Shown here piece after piece: positions 33,386-47,200 of a stretch of DNA of 64,000 nt; position 1 is the stretch's first letter, and each line of letters opens with the position of its first letter. The DNA is from Blastomyces gilchristii SLH14081. Its lineage: Eukaryota > Ascomycota > Eurotiomycetes > Onygenales > Ajellomycetaceae. A program made the position numbers and the translations under genes. The notes under the pieces were generated by a model. It worked only from the letters and a program-made list of their open reading frames with translations, had not been told where the DNA came from and searched no databases. The DNA is taken from the NCBI RefSeq assembly GCF_000003855.2, contig NW_003101660.1, positions 434,001-498,000 of the forward strand, in the 5' to 3' direction.

Positions 33386-36333
33386 ATGAGTTATTCATAC
33401 AGAGACAGTGACTGGGACGTGGTCTCTCGCCAGTCCGAACCAAGATCTTACTCGGTGAGACGTTACGTCATCCCATCCGAAAAGAAGTCGATGTATCGTC
33501 GAGACGAGCACCCGATGAGCGAGCGCGAGCTTGTTATCCGCCGGCCGCACGACCGAGATAGTCGATACGACTACGAGTATCGTAGGGAGAGAGATTACGA
33601 TCGTGAGTCTACCAGCCCTAGTCGAACACCCAGTCAATCCCTTCGAGAAGAGCATCATTACCATGCACAAAATATTTTTATCACCCAAGAACCCAAACCA
33701 ATAATTAATAAAGATGCATACCGCCCCTCCTCCTACGGGACCTCCCGCGATGACTCAGACTACCAAATTGTGAGTCGGTCCGAGGCGGATGACAATTGGG
33801 CGATGCGGAGTGCTCGTGATCCTCGAGACGACGATTATTACTATGCTCGAAGCACCAGAGAATACGACCACGGACGGCATCACCGTGATGAGTACGAAGA
33901 ACGCTATTACTACGGCGATAGCCCTCGCAGTTCAGCCTCTCGAAGAACCAGGAGTCGTCATGGCCGCGACTATAATAGTGACGATGACACGACATACTCT
34001 CACAGAAGCAGACGCCATCGCGATGAAAGCCCACATCACTACAAACGCCACCTTGCCGAAGGTGCGCTTGTTGGAGTCGGTGCTGCTGAACTGATGCGAC
34101 GAAAATCCAAGAAGGATGGCGAGGAATCTAGCGGCCTGAGCCGCATCAGCATGGATGTCGGTGCAGGAGCCCTTGGCGCTGTAGCTGCTGATGTTATCCA
34201 ACGGGCTAGAAGACACTATCGTAGCAGGAGCCGCAAACGCGCGGAATCACTCGATCGCGGTCGGGATCGCAGTCGGGAGCATCGGCACCGACACCGTAGA
34301 CACCGGAGCCGCTCATCTTCAGATTCTCATGTCAAAACCCTTGCAGGGCTCGGACTAGGTGCAGCAGCCATTGCAGGAGCAGTTGCTCTAGCCCAGAAAA
34401 AGTCTCAGAAGAACGCAGACAAATCAAAAAATCACTCGCACGACAGACGAAGTCGCTCCCGTCACCGCCGGGGATCCGGCTCGAGCGCTGACGAAGACCG
34501 AGCCTCGCATCGCAACAAACGAACGGCAGAAGCCGGACTTGTCGGTGCAGCAGTTGCAGGCTTGATTGAGCGAGCTAGGAGCAAGTCACGATCCCGAAAA
34601 GGGGAGAAATCGCCAGGTAGGATTAAGCAGGGTCTTCCAATTGCTGCTGCTGGCCTTGGTACTGCGGCGATTGCCAACCTTTATGAAAAGCACAAGGAAA
34701 AGAAAGAAAGTGAATCCTCTGAGCGAGGACACAGACGAAGGTCCAGGTCGAAAAGTGTGGCTCGATCATCAACCTATCCAGATGCCTCCAGATCCGCCCC
34801 TCAGCTCGTCGAGTATGGCGATGATCCCATATACGGAAGTATCCCAGCGGATAACTATTATAGACGACCGCCGAGCCGACAGCCATCTCGTAATCGCAGG
34901 GCCAGCCGCAGCCGCACTCGTTACCGTGATGACGGCCCAGGAAGCGGGACCTCATTTTCTGACCGAGACAGTGGACGTGAACATCGCCACAATCATGGGA
35001 ATCGTAGCAGAAGCCGTACTAGGGACCTTGCAACTGCCGGGCTCGCCGCTGCGGGTGCAGGGCTTGCTGCTCGAGAATATACGCAACGGCAGGAGAGAAA
35101 GAAAGCTGAGAAGGAGCGCAGAAGTACGTGACACATTAAATTGATATAATAGAACATTCCTATTATGTTATTATTATTACCTAGTTGTTGCTTTTTATGT
35201 ATTTCGGGTTGAATTTATGAACATAACTTCTGGTCTTCCCAACGTGAGAGGAAAACAAATTATGCAATATACAAAACAAATTTTGTATAGAGGCATGCTA
35301 ACAATCACACTTCAACAGCATACCCTCATGACCATGACTATTTACAATCATTTGAGGAGGAATATGAACCCTCTACATATGTAGCGTCTCCCCCGCTAAA
35401 TAGTCCGTACTATCCACAAGAAAACCGATTCCCACTCCCACCTGGCTCAACCCCTATCCCACCACCCCCGCCCAACGTCCAGCCAGGACCATATAACCCG
35501 GCCGATTACCCGCCGCCTCCAGCCGCAGCCCAGCCGCCGCCAAACCATCCTTACCCTCCCCCTCCGGGAGGGGACTCATCTGCACCCAGGACCAGGGCCG
35601 ACGAGAATGTGAGTGCTGTACCAACGGCGAACCCCACCCTCTCGTATGGACAGCGCCAGACCTCAGAGGGTGGGTTGAGGTCCCACGAACCCGTTCTGGA
35701 GCCACATCGCTAACGATATATTTTCTCTCCTCTCCATTTTACAGAAATAACGACCACATCACCTCGACAAATACTGGCCCCACTGCCACCACCAACCCAT
35801 ATAGATATCAACGACCATAATGAAACCAAACATTCCACTTTCACCACCCAGCCCTCAATCCCGTTCCGGCGCCCGGCAGCTTTCTCCATCACCTCACCAT
35901 CATCAGCCTCAATATCAACAGGGACATCCATCCCCCGGCCTCCCTCCCGCAAGAGATTCAGAACCAGATCATCCAGCCAACCGGCCCCACCACCACCAGC
36001 ACCAGCACCACAACCACAACCACCCACCAAGTCCGTCCAATTCGATCTCCGCCCAAGATACGACACACTTCCATCCACACATAGGCGCGCAAGAACGCCC
36101 ACCGGCGATCTGCGCAGCGGCTACGAGACAGACGACAGCGACTCACCATAGATGGGCTCGATCGTTCTCGAGTTCCCCGGCACGATTGGATACCGGAGCG
36201 TTCCCGGCGGCATCCACATCGAGCGAGAGATCTCAGGGACACTGAGAACTTTGGGGGAGCATCCGATTCGACCACTGAGCTTCCTGATCGGTTTGATTCG
36301 TATGGCCGCCGGCTTTTGGAATATCGAGTTTAA
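33386..36333 (+). CDS. DUF3824-type disordered Arg/Ser- and Pro-rich protein
   Basis: Large low-complexity fungal protein of the DUF3824 kind; function not established. Exon 1 is 33386-35123, intron 35124-35318, exon 2 35319-35669, intron 35670-35744 (GTGGGT donor), exon 3 35745 onward. The start [19 protein letters not shown] is followed by an Arg/Asp/Tyr-rich region. Then six Ala/Gly hydrophobic segments follow (for example [55 protein letters not shown]), each with a basic tail. Next is a proline-rich part ending [19 protein letters not shown] and a conserved [10 protein letters not shown] block. In exon 3 the frame stops at TAG 36149-36151, but family-like sequence ([16 protein letters not shown]) continues in the next frame to TAA 36331-36333. 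A missing base near 36145 would explain this. Confidence 0.8.
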
Positions 36334-37429
36334 TGGCCAGGGTAATTCTTCAATGCAATACGCGGAACATGGAAGGTAAATTTGCAGACTGGACTGCTAC
36401 TGTTGTCTGGTAATGACATGATGGTGAATACTATTTGCTTTCCCTTGTTTTCTCTCTGCTTCTGTCTTTGCTGTGTCCCCTTTGATTTCCGCCAATATAT
36501 ATAACCCATGGGTGGCTATTTGTGTTCATACGTTTTCTATCTCCTTTAATTTATATCTACGTCCCTACTTGAAGCATTTAGTTGATCTAGTCTGGTTTTA
36601 TTTTTATTTTATTTTTTCGGTTACATCCCGTTTTTGCTATTATTCTATCTATCTACGCCTCATTTTCTTTGTAAATCTGTCTCGTAATGCCCCTAAATGA
36701 GTTATGAACAATTTTCCTATGATCCGATGTTTTTCTTCCTCCCTTGTCTATTTTCTCCCTCTATGGTTCTTTTTGATTCTTCATTTTCATTCCGTGATAC
36801 ATGACTATACCATTTAGTTACCCCTTAGTTAACGATTAGCTATCTAGATTTTGAAAATAAATACGATGTTATGCGCGTAGAGACTTGCTTGTTTTTTCGA
36901 AGTTCGGGACACTTGGCTGTAACTATTATCCAAAAAGGATACCCGCTCATTCCACCCCAGGTAATCACACTCAACAATAAGCAGTTGTTCTGGTAGGTAA
37001 CTAGGCATAATATGACAAAACTCTCTTCATTTATGAACCCCCTTAAAGAAAATTTGAGAAAGAGCCTCCAAAAGGAGAAACTGAACTCAACGCCACTGTA
37101 TTCCAAAATATACCTGTTGCCTCCCATCCCCCATCTCCCATCCCCCACCCCCCAAACCCCCTTCCCAAAACAATGATACATAATATGTATAGTACACGGC
37201 GCAGCCTCCATCCATCCGACCCCACACCCCAAGTCCAAAACGTTTATCCTAGCAAACATTTATAACGACAAATCCGGGAAAGGAAAAAGGGAAAGAGGTG
37301 AAACGAGGTGAAACGAGGTAAAAACTATCGAATTGTTATAGAACCAATGAGAAGAAAAAAAAAAGGGGGGGATATTTAATTCATCTCAAACACAATGCGA
37401 AAACCAACCCCATGCACTCTTGATGCCCT
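36334..37429. other. Intergenic between convergent genes
   Basis: 3' UTR territory of the DUF3824 gene and the Mg2+ transporter gene. T-rich on the plus strand up to 36800, then C-rich runs at 37130-37165. No gene seen. Confidence 0.5.
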
Positions 37430-40410
37430 TTATACAATTCCGTACACTCGTTTCGCGATATAGAAACAGGCAACTGCGAAGACGACGAGGCCAGCAGTGA
37501 CTGTAGTGTGTTGTTGGGTAGCTGTTAGCGGGTGGAGGTTTTTTGGGAACGGTGCTAAGGGGAGGAAAAAAAAGATAAAAGGAGAAGAGAGGAGGGAAAG
37601 TGGTGTGCGGGCCAACTTACTTGACCAAAACCAGTATAAATTGTCAATATCCTGTCCGGGCACTTTGACGTTCATGCCCCACATGCCGCAGATGATGTTC
37701 ATGGGAAGTACAATGGTACCGAGGACGGTGAGTTTGCCGAGAACATCGGCGGTCTTTTCTTGTCGTTCGTTCATGCGGATGTTGATTTGTGCGAGATAGT
37801 TCGAGTGCGCTCGGGAGAGTAGCCTGCATGTATGTACCTGTGTTAGAGTTTTGCGCTTCGGAACAAACCCAAGAATGTAAATGTTTCGAGGGGGGTGGAA
37901 GGATGGAAGATCTCTGATGTACAAACGTTTCATAGTGGTTCAAGTTACTCGTCATAGTCACGATGTGGTCCTGAATATCGCCGAGATAGAGCCCAATTTC
38001 AGACTTGGGTGCCACCTCCCACTGCTCGTTGCACCGCTTTGCAAACCCCTTAATCACGTCCGCCTTGTTGCCCAGTAAGCGGTAGAGACTCATGACTTTC
38101 TTGCGGCATTCGCCAACGCGCCTAAGCATGTCTGAACCGGAAGGTAAAGGCTCTTCGCCAAATTCGCCGGAGTCCGCTGCCGCCCATTTCTCGTCGGAGT
38201 GTAGTTGCAAGATTGTGTCGTCTATATCATCAACCTCAGTCTCCACGGAGTGAATCAGAGGGCCAAAGACGTCGGTAATGTCATCGATAATGGCGTAAGA
38301 AATCCAGTCGGAGCTTAGAATCAAGTAATCCTTGAGCTGCCTGATTCTGCGGCGAACGTTGGCAGGATGCGGGATCATTGAGAAGTGGAAGCTGATGATC
38401 CCCTCTCGAAACACGACGACGTACATGTTGACGGGTTCCAGGTAATTTTCGCGATGGATATCCTGCTCAAACGTGCGGTAGTTGATGAAATAATAGTGTC
38501 GGAAGAGTTCAACTTTCTCACGAGCTTCTTGTACCATGATATCTTCAGCTGTTAGAGCATGGATGCCGAAAGTTTTGGAAATGACCCGCATCTCAGTGTC
38601 AGTTGGACATAGTACATCCAGCCAAAAAGTTGGACGGGGGCCATATCGTTTCTCCTTTGGGGGTTTGGTCATTGGAAGAATTCCAGAAGTTGTTGTGCCC
38701 TCCGTTGGGACGGCCGCAGCAGTATCACTTAAGTTGTGAGGATCACGTTGGTGACTTTCACCGTGATATCCATTTGTGGTGGACGTATCCATGCTAGCAT
38801 CCCGATAATGGGGAGATTCGTCAGGATTATCCGATTCACCTGAAGAATCGTCCTCTAGCTCAGGAGGATCAGGAATGAAAAGGTTACGGAATGTTTGGCC
38901 AGGTTGCAAGAGCTCCGAAATTGTCTGACTGTGAATCGTGCTCTGGAACTCTTCGTTGAAATACGTGAAACGATACGGGGTGTCTTCCTCTTCCCGTACC
39001 CATCTCGCATTATGTGGCCGCAATCTTCCTCCGATAAGCACTGGTTCGTTGATTTTCTTTGCCCGTATTCCCCCACTGCGTTCCTCCTTCTCTTCACGAC
39101 TCCATTCTTCTAATACCGAAAGATCTGGCCAGACCCGTCTCCGCCTCCGTCTACGCCCACTTCCAAACGCTTCTTCTAGCGGAGGACGTGGAGCGTAATC
39201 ATCGTCTCCCAAATCGGACAATGCACCCGTTGGAAAGCATACGTCTTCTTCAGCAGGAAGAGTAACCGTGCGTCGTCGCTGGAGGTCTGGAGGCCTAAAT
39301 GTTGGGGAAGCAGCTGACGAACCGTTCCTAGAGGCATGTCCTTCCCCATCAACGTCTATGACATGACAGGGCACACTGGCAGTGCTAGTGATACCTGGAG
39401 ATGTGTGATCGAAGTCATGGCCACCAATCATCGGGTCATCATAGGCAGCATCCGGCCCCATGTGAGGACTTCCGGGCACAGATGGCGGATTGTTAACATC
39501 GTATCCTCGCCTTAAACTTTGGGCCGTGCCGATAGAGTATGGAACTGTTGAGCGGAAAGACGACGTTTCCGACGTGCCTCCTTTGGGCGAGGGAGCATTT
39601 GAGCGCTGTCCTGTACCTGCACTGGTCCCATACCGCACAAAGCTTGAGTTGTGAATAGAGCTGGGTTTTATCAACGGCGTTCGATCGTCAGCTTCCTCGG
39701 ATTCCTCCCCATCTATCGCTTGTGTCGGGGAAATAGGTCCTTGTGCTCTACCCGGGGGTCGAGAGGAAAGTGGCTGTGGTTCCGGACGATAGCTCTGAGC
39801 AAGTCGACTTTCCCTCCGCGGGCGCATCATTGGCTGGCGTCTATATATCAAACCCCAACATCATAGTTAATTTCACATTCCCATGTCTTTATGACCCTAT
39901 CAACTGACTGGGCGTACATATATATATATAAAGCGGATGAACAATGCAGAAGTGATATAAGCACGCCCTTGCATACCTGTGATCTAACAAAGCATCGCTA
40001 TCCAAACTGGTCTCACTCAAGTTGTTCGGGCCCAGCTGGCCAAGGCGGTAAATGGAAGCACGGCGCTGAGACGCTGATGCACCGGTGGGTTCAGGTCCAC
40101 CCTCTCCTCGCTCGGGAGAGGCGCCAGCTCGCTCATCAGTATCAGCGGAATCAGGTCCGGCGGTGTCGAGCCGCGGGGCAAAGGATGGCCGGCGGTGCTT
40201 GCGTCTTCGATGGCCACGATGCTTCCGCTTCTTTGGTGCAGTGCTGTCAGTTGGTGGCTCTGGGACAGGCCGTGATTGCGATTGGGCAGTTCCACTCGCG
40301 TTAGGAGGCCGTGAGCTGGCTGAAGACCTATGTGCTGGTTGGGGCTGGGCCGGCGGTGGGAGAGAGATCCCATGCTCAGGTTCAGGGCTCTCGTGGCTGC
40401 TAGGATCCAT
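37430..40410 (-). CDS. CorA-family Mg2+ transporter (Mnr2/Alr type)
   Basis: Magnesium channel of the CorA superfamily. Fungal members act at the plasma membrane (Alr1/2) or vacuole (Mnr2). Exons: 39977-40410, 37927-39840, 37621-37823, 37430-37500, all GT-AG and in frame, giving 873 residues. The N-terminal 400 residues are Ser/Pro-rich, with an Arg run (GSGRRRRRRRVWPDLSVLEE) before a conserved cytosolic part: FWLDVLCPTDTEM, FGIHALTAEDIMV, EKVELFRHYYFINYRTF. Helices around SNYLAQINIRMNERQ lead into TM1 (VLGTIVLPMNIICGMWGMNV) with the invariant GMN selectivity motif. TM2 (AGLVVFAVACFYIAKRVYG) is in the last exon. The long N-terminus favours Mnr2/Alr over mitochondrial Mrs2. It is convergent with the DUF3824 gene. 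Confidence 0.95.
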
Positions 40411-41287
40411 GACAGAAAGAGAATCAAGGGAAGACCAAAGCTGGTATATTCATGGAGGAAACATGTCTACCGTATGCAGGTCGGACAGGACAGCAGTAAC
40501 CGGTAGCATCTGTAGGCGGAGGAGGAGTGAGTGGTGGTGTTTTCTTGTTTGGTTGGTGAAGAGCTGGTTGGAAGGTCTGGAATAAAAATAAGCTCTCGGC
40601 AGTTCGTGAAGGAGGCGATTCATGGAACAGATCGTGGGATGGAACGAGGGAACCTTGGAATATGATTGAGGCACACCAAAAAGACTTTATTTCAGGCGGA
40701 TTTGTCTCATTCACCTTTGTTAAGACTAAAAATAAATCTCGATTCTGTTTATTTAGCTGCAAACACTGGGGATGAGCACCGCCGTTCTGCGACCAGGAAG
40801 TTTCAACGAAGAAGTCAAATATTATATAGGAATGCAATTATCATTACTTGTTTATTTTAGGAAAAAGAGGAGAACTACATCTTCTCTAAATTAACTATAC
40901 ATACATATAACTATACGCGTAACAAACATACAGTTATTGGTCATATCTCGTCGTCATAAATCGTCGGCACTCTATACATGAATGGAAACACTGGAGGAAT
41001 AACAAAAACAAACAATCGAGGGAATCCCGAAATAAATGGCACATACATAGGAAATAAAGCATAACAGACATCAAAAAAAAGGCAAATGCTAACCCTCCCA
41101 TTTTGCTTACCTGTAGCGATAGCAGCGGCTGATATGAGAAAGAGAAAGAGGAAAAAAGATAAGAACACGGAAAAAGCAGCAAACGAAGCAAACGAAACAC
41201 CTCTTATGTTGAAGTAGAAGTTGTCCATCCATTGCGATGATTTGTACTTCCCACATGAACTACGAGCATCATACCGAGTGTGACGCC
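40411..41287. other. Intergenic between same-strand genes
   Basis: Promoter of the Mg2+ transporter gene and 3' UTR of leashin. Minus-strand frames at 40934-41228 are Phe/Leu-rich only because the DNA is A-rich. No gene seen. Confidence 0.5.
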
Positions 41288-44200
41288 TCAGATTACGTTG
41301 CCCGGATCCATGCTGATGGACGGAAAGCTTTGCATCGATTGGTTTCCATGGTCAATGGACATCCGGTCACCACTAAGCACTCGTACGACTTTCTTGTCCT
41401 TCCCCAGTCGTGCCACGAGTACCTGAGCCGGACACACCACTATCTCCTCATCACCGTCCCCTTCGTCACTGCACTTCTTCACTACCAGCGGGAACAGCAC
41501 TATTCTCACAACCGCTTGTTGTTCTTCGAGCTCTTCATTCGACGTGGTCTCGCCGCTCCGCTCATTCATGAGCGCGGCTTTGAAGTGGACTTTGCGGGCT
41601 AATTCGCCATTGGAATTGTATTCTGGTTGTAGAGGTGGAAGCATGATGTACTCTGCCCGCTGGGTGCGCATCTCAATTGAAAGTTCCACAGCTGTTCGCA
41701 TGACATTCCGCAGCGAATCAACAATTGTACTTTCTAATTCTCGGGGAGGTGGGAGTAGTTTCGAAAGAGTATGGTAGATTTCCTGGATAACAGCTTCAGT
41801 ATCACTGGCCCGCTGTTCATGGAACGCATTTCGTCGAGCGAGAAGCGCTAGTGTGGTAGCCCTCCATTGCTGGACGGCGCTTGGCGGTCCGACATCACTC
41901 AGCTGCTTCTCCAAAGTCTTCAGCTTTTGTCTCTGTTCCCGATCCATACCGAAGAGATATCGCGTAAAGATGTATTCCCAAACCATGGTCATCACCACTG
42001 ACATGAACACGTCTCGCCGTCGAACTCGATCGGAAAGGTAAGTATCGACGTCTGAGCCGTCAAGGATGGCGTTTTCGAACCGGGAAACAACTTTCGGGTC
42101 ACGGATTGAGCTAGTGAGACGGCATAGCCTCATGTCTGAGAATTTAGAGAACCGTAGCACCCACTGCTGTACATGCTGGCAGAGCTTTTGACATTGTGCA
42201 TCAAAGTAATCTTCATCTCGGTAAATAAGCACGTCATCCGCCATGGTCTCCATGATCTGTATTTGAAGTTGCTTAATCTTGTGCTGCGTATCGGCTAGTT
42301 CATCGCGTAAATGCTCGATTTCCGCGTTCTTTTCTGCCAGAACAGTGTTTATCTCGTTTTGTACAATTCCTTCCAGGCCAGAAGCCAGGTGAGCGTGTTG
42401 TTCCTGAAGCTCCCTCAAGCCTTGTTGCGATTCGAACAAGAGTTGCTTGGATTCGGCATGCTGTCCCACTTCAGCCTCATGCGAGGCGGCCAGCTGTGTA
42501 TTGGTTGCTGCAAGCGCATCGCTAGTCTCAGTTAAGCGGACAACCTCCTTCTGGAACCATTCGAGCGAGTTCTTTAGTTGTTTTATCTCCAAGTCCTTAT
42601 TGCGGATATCCTGGTCACGTGTTTGTAGCGCTTTCTCTGCTTGTCGTTGGGCGATAGCTTGGGATTCGAGGGATTTCTCTGCAGTTGCTTTGGCGGTGGA
42701 AAGTAAACGATTCTCTGATACGAGCTGGTCGAGGCGGGATTCGAGGTCTTGGAGGTGTTGTAAGCTGCGTCGTCTTCGAACGCTGGGTGGGCGGGTTGGC
42801 GATCGCGGGGAACCCGGTACGTCCCCCCAGCCTTCCTGTGGTTGGGCATCCATGGGTCAGTTTTATTATTATCATCTCCAAGGATGGGAAAGCAAAAGTG
42901 TAGTCACAAAAAATAGAAAAAGAGGGACAAACTGAATGACCTACGTAGACATCCTCCATGCCACGCACCGGACGCTTCCCTTTGTCGGTCACTGGGTCGT
43001 AGGAGCTGGACGAAGGAATCCCCTCCACGTCGAGATCACGGTCACGTGTTCTTGGCTGGGCTTCCTTGCTCGCCGCCCTAAGGTCGGTACTTCTTGCACT
43101 GTGGACTCGACGCAGCCCTGGATATCCCCCTGCGGAGACGATGCTTCCCGCACTGACAGACCGAGTGGTTTCCTTGTGGTGTTCAGGGATACTCAGATCA
43201 TCTGTGTATGGATGGCTGGCGGATCGTCCTTTTTCGCCCTTGGGTGACCGCTCGACACGCCGCTTTTTAAGGACGTCCAAAGTGGCTGGTTGAGCGGTTG
43301 GAGGTAGCGGTGCCCTTCCGGCCAAATCACTGCCCGGATAAGATAGATTTGAAGCCGGAGTAAACGTAGGCTGTGGTAGAATGTGCTTCCGTCCAATTGC
43401 TAGTTGTGGACTTTCTGTATGTCGTGCCGCTTTCACCCCTCGGTCACGCGAACCCACATTAGAAAGATCACGGCCCCGTGCATTGCGTGGAGACTCCGTG
43501 GGAACATACTCCTTGATCGTAGCGAGCGGTGTTCGTGGAGGGGTGACTACAACATGGTGATCACCTGCAACTCCGTAGGGGCCTCCAAATATAGAGCGAG
43601 GCTGTTCCGAAGAAGGGGTTTGAGAATCAGAGACCAGATTTTGCTGCAGTGGGCGGTAACCATCCGATGGGGTAGTTGAAGGCCCGCTTAGTACACTTCT
43701 AGAGTAGTCGTGAATTATAGGAGGTTGTTGCGGTTTGTCTCGGGGAGGTTCACGAGAAACCGGGCTAGAATGCTCCACGTCAACTCGCGTCGACGAAGGA
43801 GAATGGGAAGTTGTAGAGGATTTATTCTTTAAGGCTAGATCCATAGCGGACGGCTCCCTTTTGCGGGTTTCTTTGATGGCTAGCAATTCAAGTTTGGAAT
43901 ACTTGTCACTCACATCGATTGAACGATCGGTACCTTCACCAGCGGCAAGGACATCCGGGATAGGATCGAGGTTTGGCCGACGTTTTATAAGATCTTCAAA
44001 CGTAGGAATCGTTTCACGATCAACCGCTAGCTCAACGAAGCGTGGAAATGTAGGCTCTTTTTCCGAGATCGTCTGTTGTCCAGTAAGAGTGGTCGAGGTT
44101 CCTTGCGCAAATTGACTCGTTATCTCTTGTGCAGGAGATTCATGAGAGCCCGCTTCTTGTGAGGGTTGCCTTCTAGATACCCGTTCAAGAAATGGAAAGA

Positions 44201-47200
44201 CGCTAGCCACCACTCCGGAACGGGGAGATTGAACTGGCTCCTCTAGCGCCCTTGACAAGGTAAACGCAGTGACAGCAGGCTGTTCTTGAACTTCCACCAG
44301 CGATGGATATAGAGCCTTGTGTTCATCCAGAGGGGCTTCTTGCTTGACATTCTGTTCCTGCTCGCGGCCTTTGCTCTTCTTTTCCTTCTTCTTGCCAACT
44401 CCCCAGAAATCATCCACGTCGTCCGCTTTTCCAGTAACAACAAATTCTGAAGTGGGTTCCCATGCTTTAGGTGTCTCTACAACTGTAGCGGAGCGTTCAA
44501 TATCTGTTTCGGGCTGCACCTTACTAATGTTTGAATTCATGGGTGTCCCCTCTGTACCAAGCGTACCTTGAGGTTTATCCATAGACTTCACATTTTCGTC
44601 TTCGCCAAAGGTGGTTTTCCTTTTGCCTTCCCCTTTCTTCCCCTTTTTCTGCTTGTTGCCGCTTACGGCCAAAAATTTATTGGTTTCAGTAGCTGCTGAA
44701 GGTTCAGTGGGAGGTTGTGTGGTCTCCGGCATTTGGGTTGGATCTATACCGAGATTTCCTTCAAAAGAACGGTTGGTGTCTGTTGATTGCGGGGGTGGGG
44801 ACAAAGAAGGCAACTGTCCAATGGGGTCTTGTCTTGAAAGAATTCCAGCAACGTCAATGCCATCTTGGAGAATTTCAGGGACGTCATCATCCAATGAGAT
44901 AGGTGGGAGCTCATCGCTGTGGGCACTTCCCGGCCGTTGCACCTGAACTTGTTCAGAGTCGATGGGTATATGTCTGCTTGCTGGTGCCCAGGACGCATCT
45001 GGAATGTATTTTTCGCGCGTTTCCTGAGAAACGAGGCTCGCATCTTCATCAAAGTCACCGATACTATCGCCAGCCATATCCCGTGCACCTGTTGGTTGTT
45101 GCTTAAATAGTTCCTCGCGTGGTTGTGGCTCATCGCCCGAAAGAAGCAGATCGAGGGATGAAGTGTCAGGATCCTTTGACTTGGACTGCGGTTGAGGTTC
45201 ATCGTCTTTCCAAGTCTTATCCCTTCCCCAATCAATTGGTGGCCAGTAATCGTCATCTTCATTTTGTGATTCCATGTTCGACGCTTCTTCTTGTGCTTCT
45301 TGTGATGGGGCCGCTGGTGTCTTCTCTTGTGATTCTTTCGCAGAGACTTTATTTTCGGTTGTATGAACCTCAATAACAGAAGATTCTGGCAAGATGAAGG
45401 CTTGTTCTTGCTGTATGCTTGGCTCTTCTTCGAATTGTTGTAGTTCTTTCTTCCTTTTCTTCTCTTTATTTGACGGGGACCTCTTTGGCGGAATATTTCC
45501 CTCAACAACGAGCTTCCGTCCTACTTTCTCCTCCCCATTGTCAACTTCTTTTTCCGTCGCAGCTTCAACATCTACTTCACTCTTTTTCCACTTAATATTC
45601 ATCCTTCTTTCCTTTTTTGATTTCTTCATTGATGGTTCATCAAAGACATCATTGTGTTCCATCTCGTCCACCTCCTGAGACGTCAACTCAGTCTTTGTGG
45701 GCTCTTCAACAAGGGCAACATCTTTAGCACCGAATTGGACTTGCTTATTTTCTTCCCCGATATCTACCATTGGTGCAATCTCAGGGCAGTTGGCGATTTC
45801 CTGGGGTTCAGAAAGTGGCTTCCGATACTTGCCAGGCACATCCATCTCCTCTATCCGAGTTTCCATTGTTTGAACCTCGACCAGAGATTTTGTTGTAATG
45901 GGTGCGGTTTCCCCTAAAGCGGGTTCGGCTTCGATACCAGCAGAAGCATAATCCAGAATTTGAACGGCGTTTGTAGTTTCCTCACCCTCTGTGTCATTTG
46001 AATGATGTAGAGCCGTATCGCTATCCTTCTTCTTGCCCTTCTTTTTCTTCTTTGACATGCTGTGAGTTGGTACTTCAGATATTCCACGCTCTGCACCTTC
46101 CAGTAGTTCTGATTCAAAGGTTAGAGGTACCTGTTGTTGAATTCTTAGGCCCTTTTTGCTTTTCTTCTTGGCCTTTCTTGTTGATGTCGCACTCCAGTCC
46201 TGTTCAACCTGCTCGATCTGAGGCTTAGGGTCGATCTGCGTAGGAGGCTCTGCAACGGATTCGCGCGCTGGCCCATCCAAAATTGGAGGTTCATCTTGAA
46301 TAGCGTCGGCCTTTTTATTCTTCGTTTTATCCGCCTTAGTAGTCAAGATATCCTGACCATCCCAGCTCTCAGCCTCCTGTTGCTGAGTTTTCATTTCCTG
46401 TAGTTCGGGGGTGTTCAATTCGTCACCAGCGTCAGCAAAGATATTGACAGATGGCTCAACAGAATGCGTCGTATCTTTCTCAAATGCTAGATCCTTTTTA
46501 TTCTTCTTTTTACCCTTTTTAGTGCTTGTGGTGTCCCAGATATCCCAATTATCCGCCTCCTGCCGCCCAAGTGACTTTTCCTTTTGCTCAGAGGTATCCG
46601 CATCATCCGTAGTTTGGGTTAAAACATCTAAATAGCGCTCATCAACCACAATTGCTTCGCCGACAACAGGGGCTTTCACTTTATTTTTCCTTTTGCCTTT
46701 CTTCGTGGATGTGACCGCCAAGGACTCACGGCTTGCTTCTTCTCTCGCATCCTGGGGCTCAAGGGTTGTCAAGATTTCTGGAGCATCCAGAATCTCGATT
46801 GGCTGTGGAGGGTTAGTGGGGAAGATATTGTCTTCAAGGCCGCGGGACTTCTTATTTTTCTTCTTGTTCTTCTTCATTGTTGGGGTATCCCAATTAGCAG
46901 TTTCTTCGTCGATAATTTTGGCTGTCAGCTCCCGAGTCGGCTCTGATGTGGATGTGGAAGCCACTAGAGTAGGCGTAGTTTCTTGTTCATCAGGGGCGCG
47001 AGAACTATCATCTTGAGTCTCACGGTGGTGCTTGCTCTTCTTTCGCTTCCCCTTTTTAGATGATGTGACACTCAAGCTGGTGGATTCGGATTGCACGTGA
47101 GGTTCAGATCCAGGTTCAAGTTGAGGTTGAAGTTCAGGTTCAGGTTCAGGTTGCACCTCCTTGCGCTCCTCTCCATATTGAACAACCACTGACTTCTCGG

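Noticed and set aside
33395..34216. Several minus-strand ORFs of about 95-109 codons
   Set aside because: Antisense to DUF3824 exon 1, whose Arg/Ser codons keep the other strand open.
35820..36245. 141-codon Pro/His-rich ORF
   Set aside because: Overlaps DUF3824 exon 3 in another frame; the spliced frame carries the conserved [10 protein letters not shown] block, so this is a shadow.
41237..41602. 121-codon plus-strand ORF at the leashin 3' end
   Set aside because: Opposite the conserved leashin C-terminal domain; shadow frame.
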